Shown: positions 21,329-21,390 of the stretch, in pieces
Position numbering within the stretch: the first letter of the stretch is position 1
Layout: every line of letters starts with the position of its first letter
Assembly: GCA_964471755.1 (NCBI GenBank)
Contig: CAYYJM010000093.1
Coordinates: forward strand, 1-21,390
Reading direction: 5' to 3'
DNA from: CAYYJM01 sp964471755
Lineage (GTDB): Bacteria > Planctomycetota > Planctomycetia > Gemmatales > Gemmataceae
DNA: 21,390 nucleotides
Position numbers and translations under genes: made by a program
Notes under the pieces: generated by a model
Databases searched by the model: none
Seen by the model: only the letters and a program-made list of their open reading frames with translations
Told to the model about the DNA's origin: nothing

Positions 21329-21379
21329 GTCAGAGCCGCGCACGCAGCGAGGCCGCAGGCCGAGCGAAGTAAGCGCACC
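21329..21379 (-). repeat. Right copy of the 51-bp inverted repeat
   Basis: Reverse complement of 5-55 with one mismatch. It sits upstream of the kinase promoter, and only 11 bases remain between it and the window end, mirroring the left edge. Confidence 0.85.
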
Positions 21380-21390
21380 AGCACCTACAC

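Noticed and set aside
1..21390. Interpretation as one composite transposon bounded by the 51-bp inverted repeats
   Set aside because: No transposase or recombinase is present, and essential genes fill the interval. Contig ends at a dispersed repeat explain the placement better.
1..21390. tRNA, rRNA or CRISPR loci
   Set aside because: The intergenic stretches were read on both strands. None shows a cloverleaf with a TTCGA-type T loop, rRNA-like conserved blocks, or regularly spaced direct repeats. The 126-bp repeat is coding WD40.

Overview
The window is about 21.4 kb of GC-rich bacterial DNA. The gene content points to a planctomycete, probably of the Gemmata/Zavarzinella type. The evidence is a beta-RFAP synthase next to a DUF447 flavoprotein (archaeal-type methanopterin/C1 genes, otherwise rare in bacteria), a MoxR ATPase behind an unnamed partner, a large TIR-NB-ARC-WD40 protein, an FHA-zinc-ribbon-kinase fusion, and G+C-rich palindromic spacers. 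Ten Ns at 18758-18767 mark it as draft assembly. A 51-bp inverted repeat sits a few bases inside each end, which suggests a whole contig that stopped at copies of a dispersed repeat.

Layout: 142-1910 (+) is a translationally coupled pair, an unknown 213-aa protein and a MoxR/RavA-type AAA+ ATPase. 1918-6153 (-) is a tight four-gene operon read right to left: RNase Z-like metallo-beta-lactamase, membrane-anchored PilZ protein, seryl-tRNA synthetase and a TPR membrane protein. A compact divergent promoter region (6154-6272) separates it from 6273-8365 (+): a four-helix membrane protein, DUF447 and beta-RFAP synthase (tetrahydromethanopterin synthesis).

8393-11767 (-) is the accessory part: a VapC-like PIN toxin with its small antitoxin, and an 863-aa TIR-NB-ARC-WD40 NLR-like protein whose WD40 array is short and carries nearly identical repeats. 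It lies between housekeeping genes. mnmA (11973-13040, +) follows, divergent from the NLR gene and starting at GTG. A twin-hairpin spacer then separates it from a convergent pair: a secreted OB-fold protein coupled to a glutamate/aspartate-type symporter (13121-14892, -).

15006-18034 (-) holds a membrane-anchored HEAT-repeat protein and purB. PurB resembles the animal-type adenylosuccinate lyase more than the short bacterial form. 18209-18535 (+) encodes a small secreted Tyr/Pro/His-rich protein that overlaps the 3' end of truB (18526-19422, -). A 212-bp three-block palindrome lies between truB and an FHA/double-zinc-ribbon/Ser-Thr kinase gene (19733-21235, -).

No tRNA, rRNA, CRISPR array, transposase or phage gene was recognised. 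The strongest candidates for something unusual are the NLR/toxin-antitoxin segment, the MoxR pair whose remaining partners may lie beyond the left contig end, and the three families of structured repeats.
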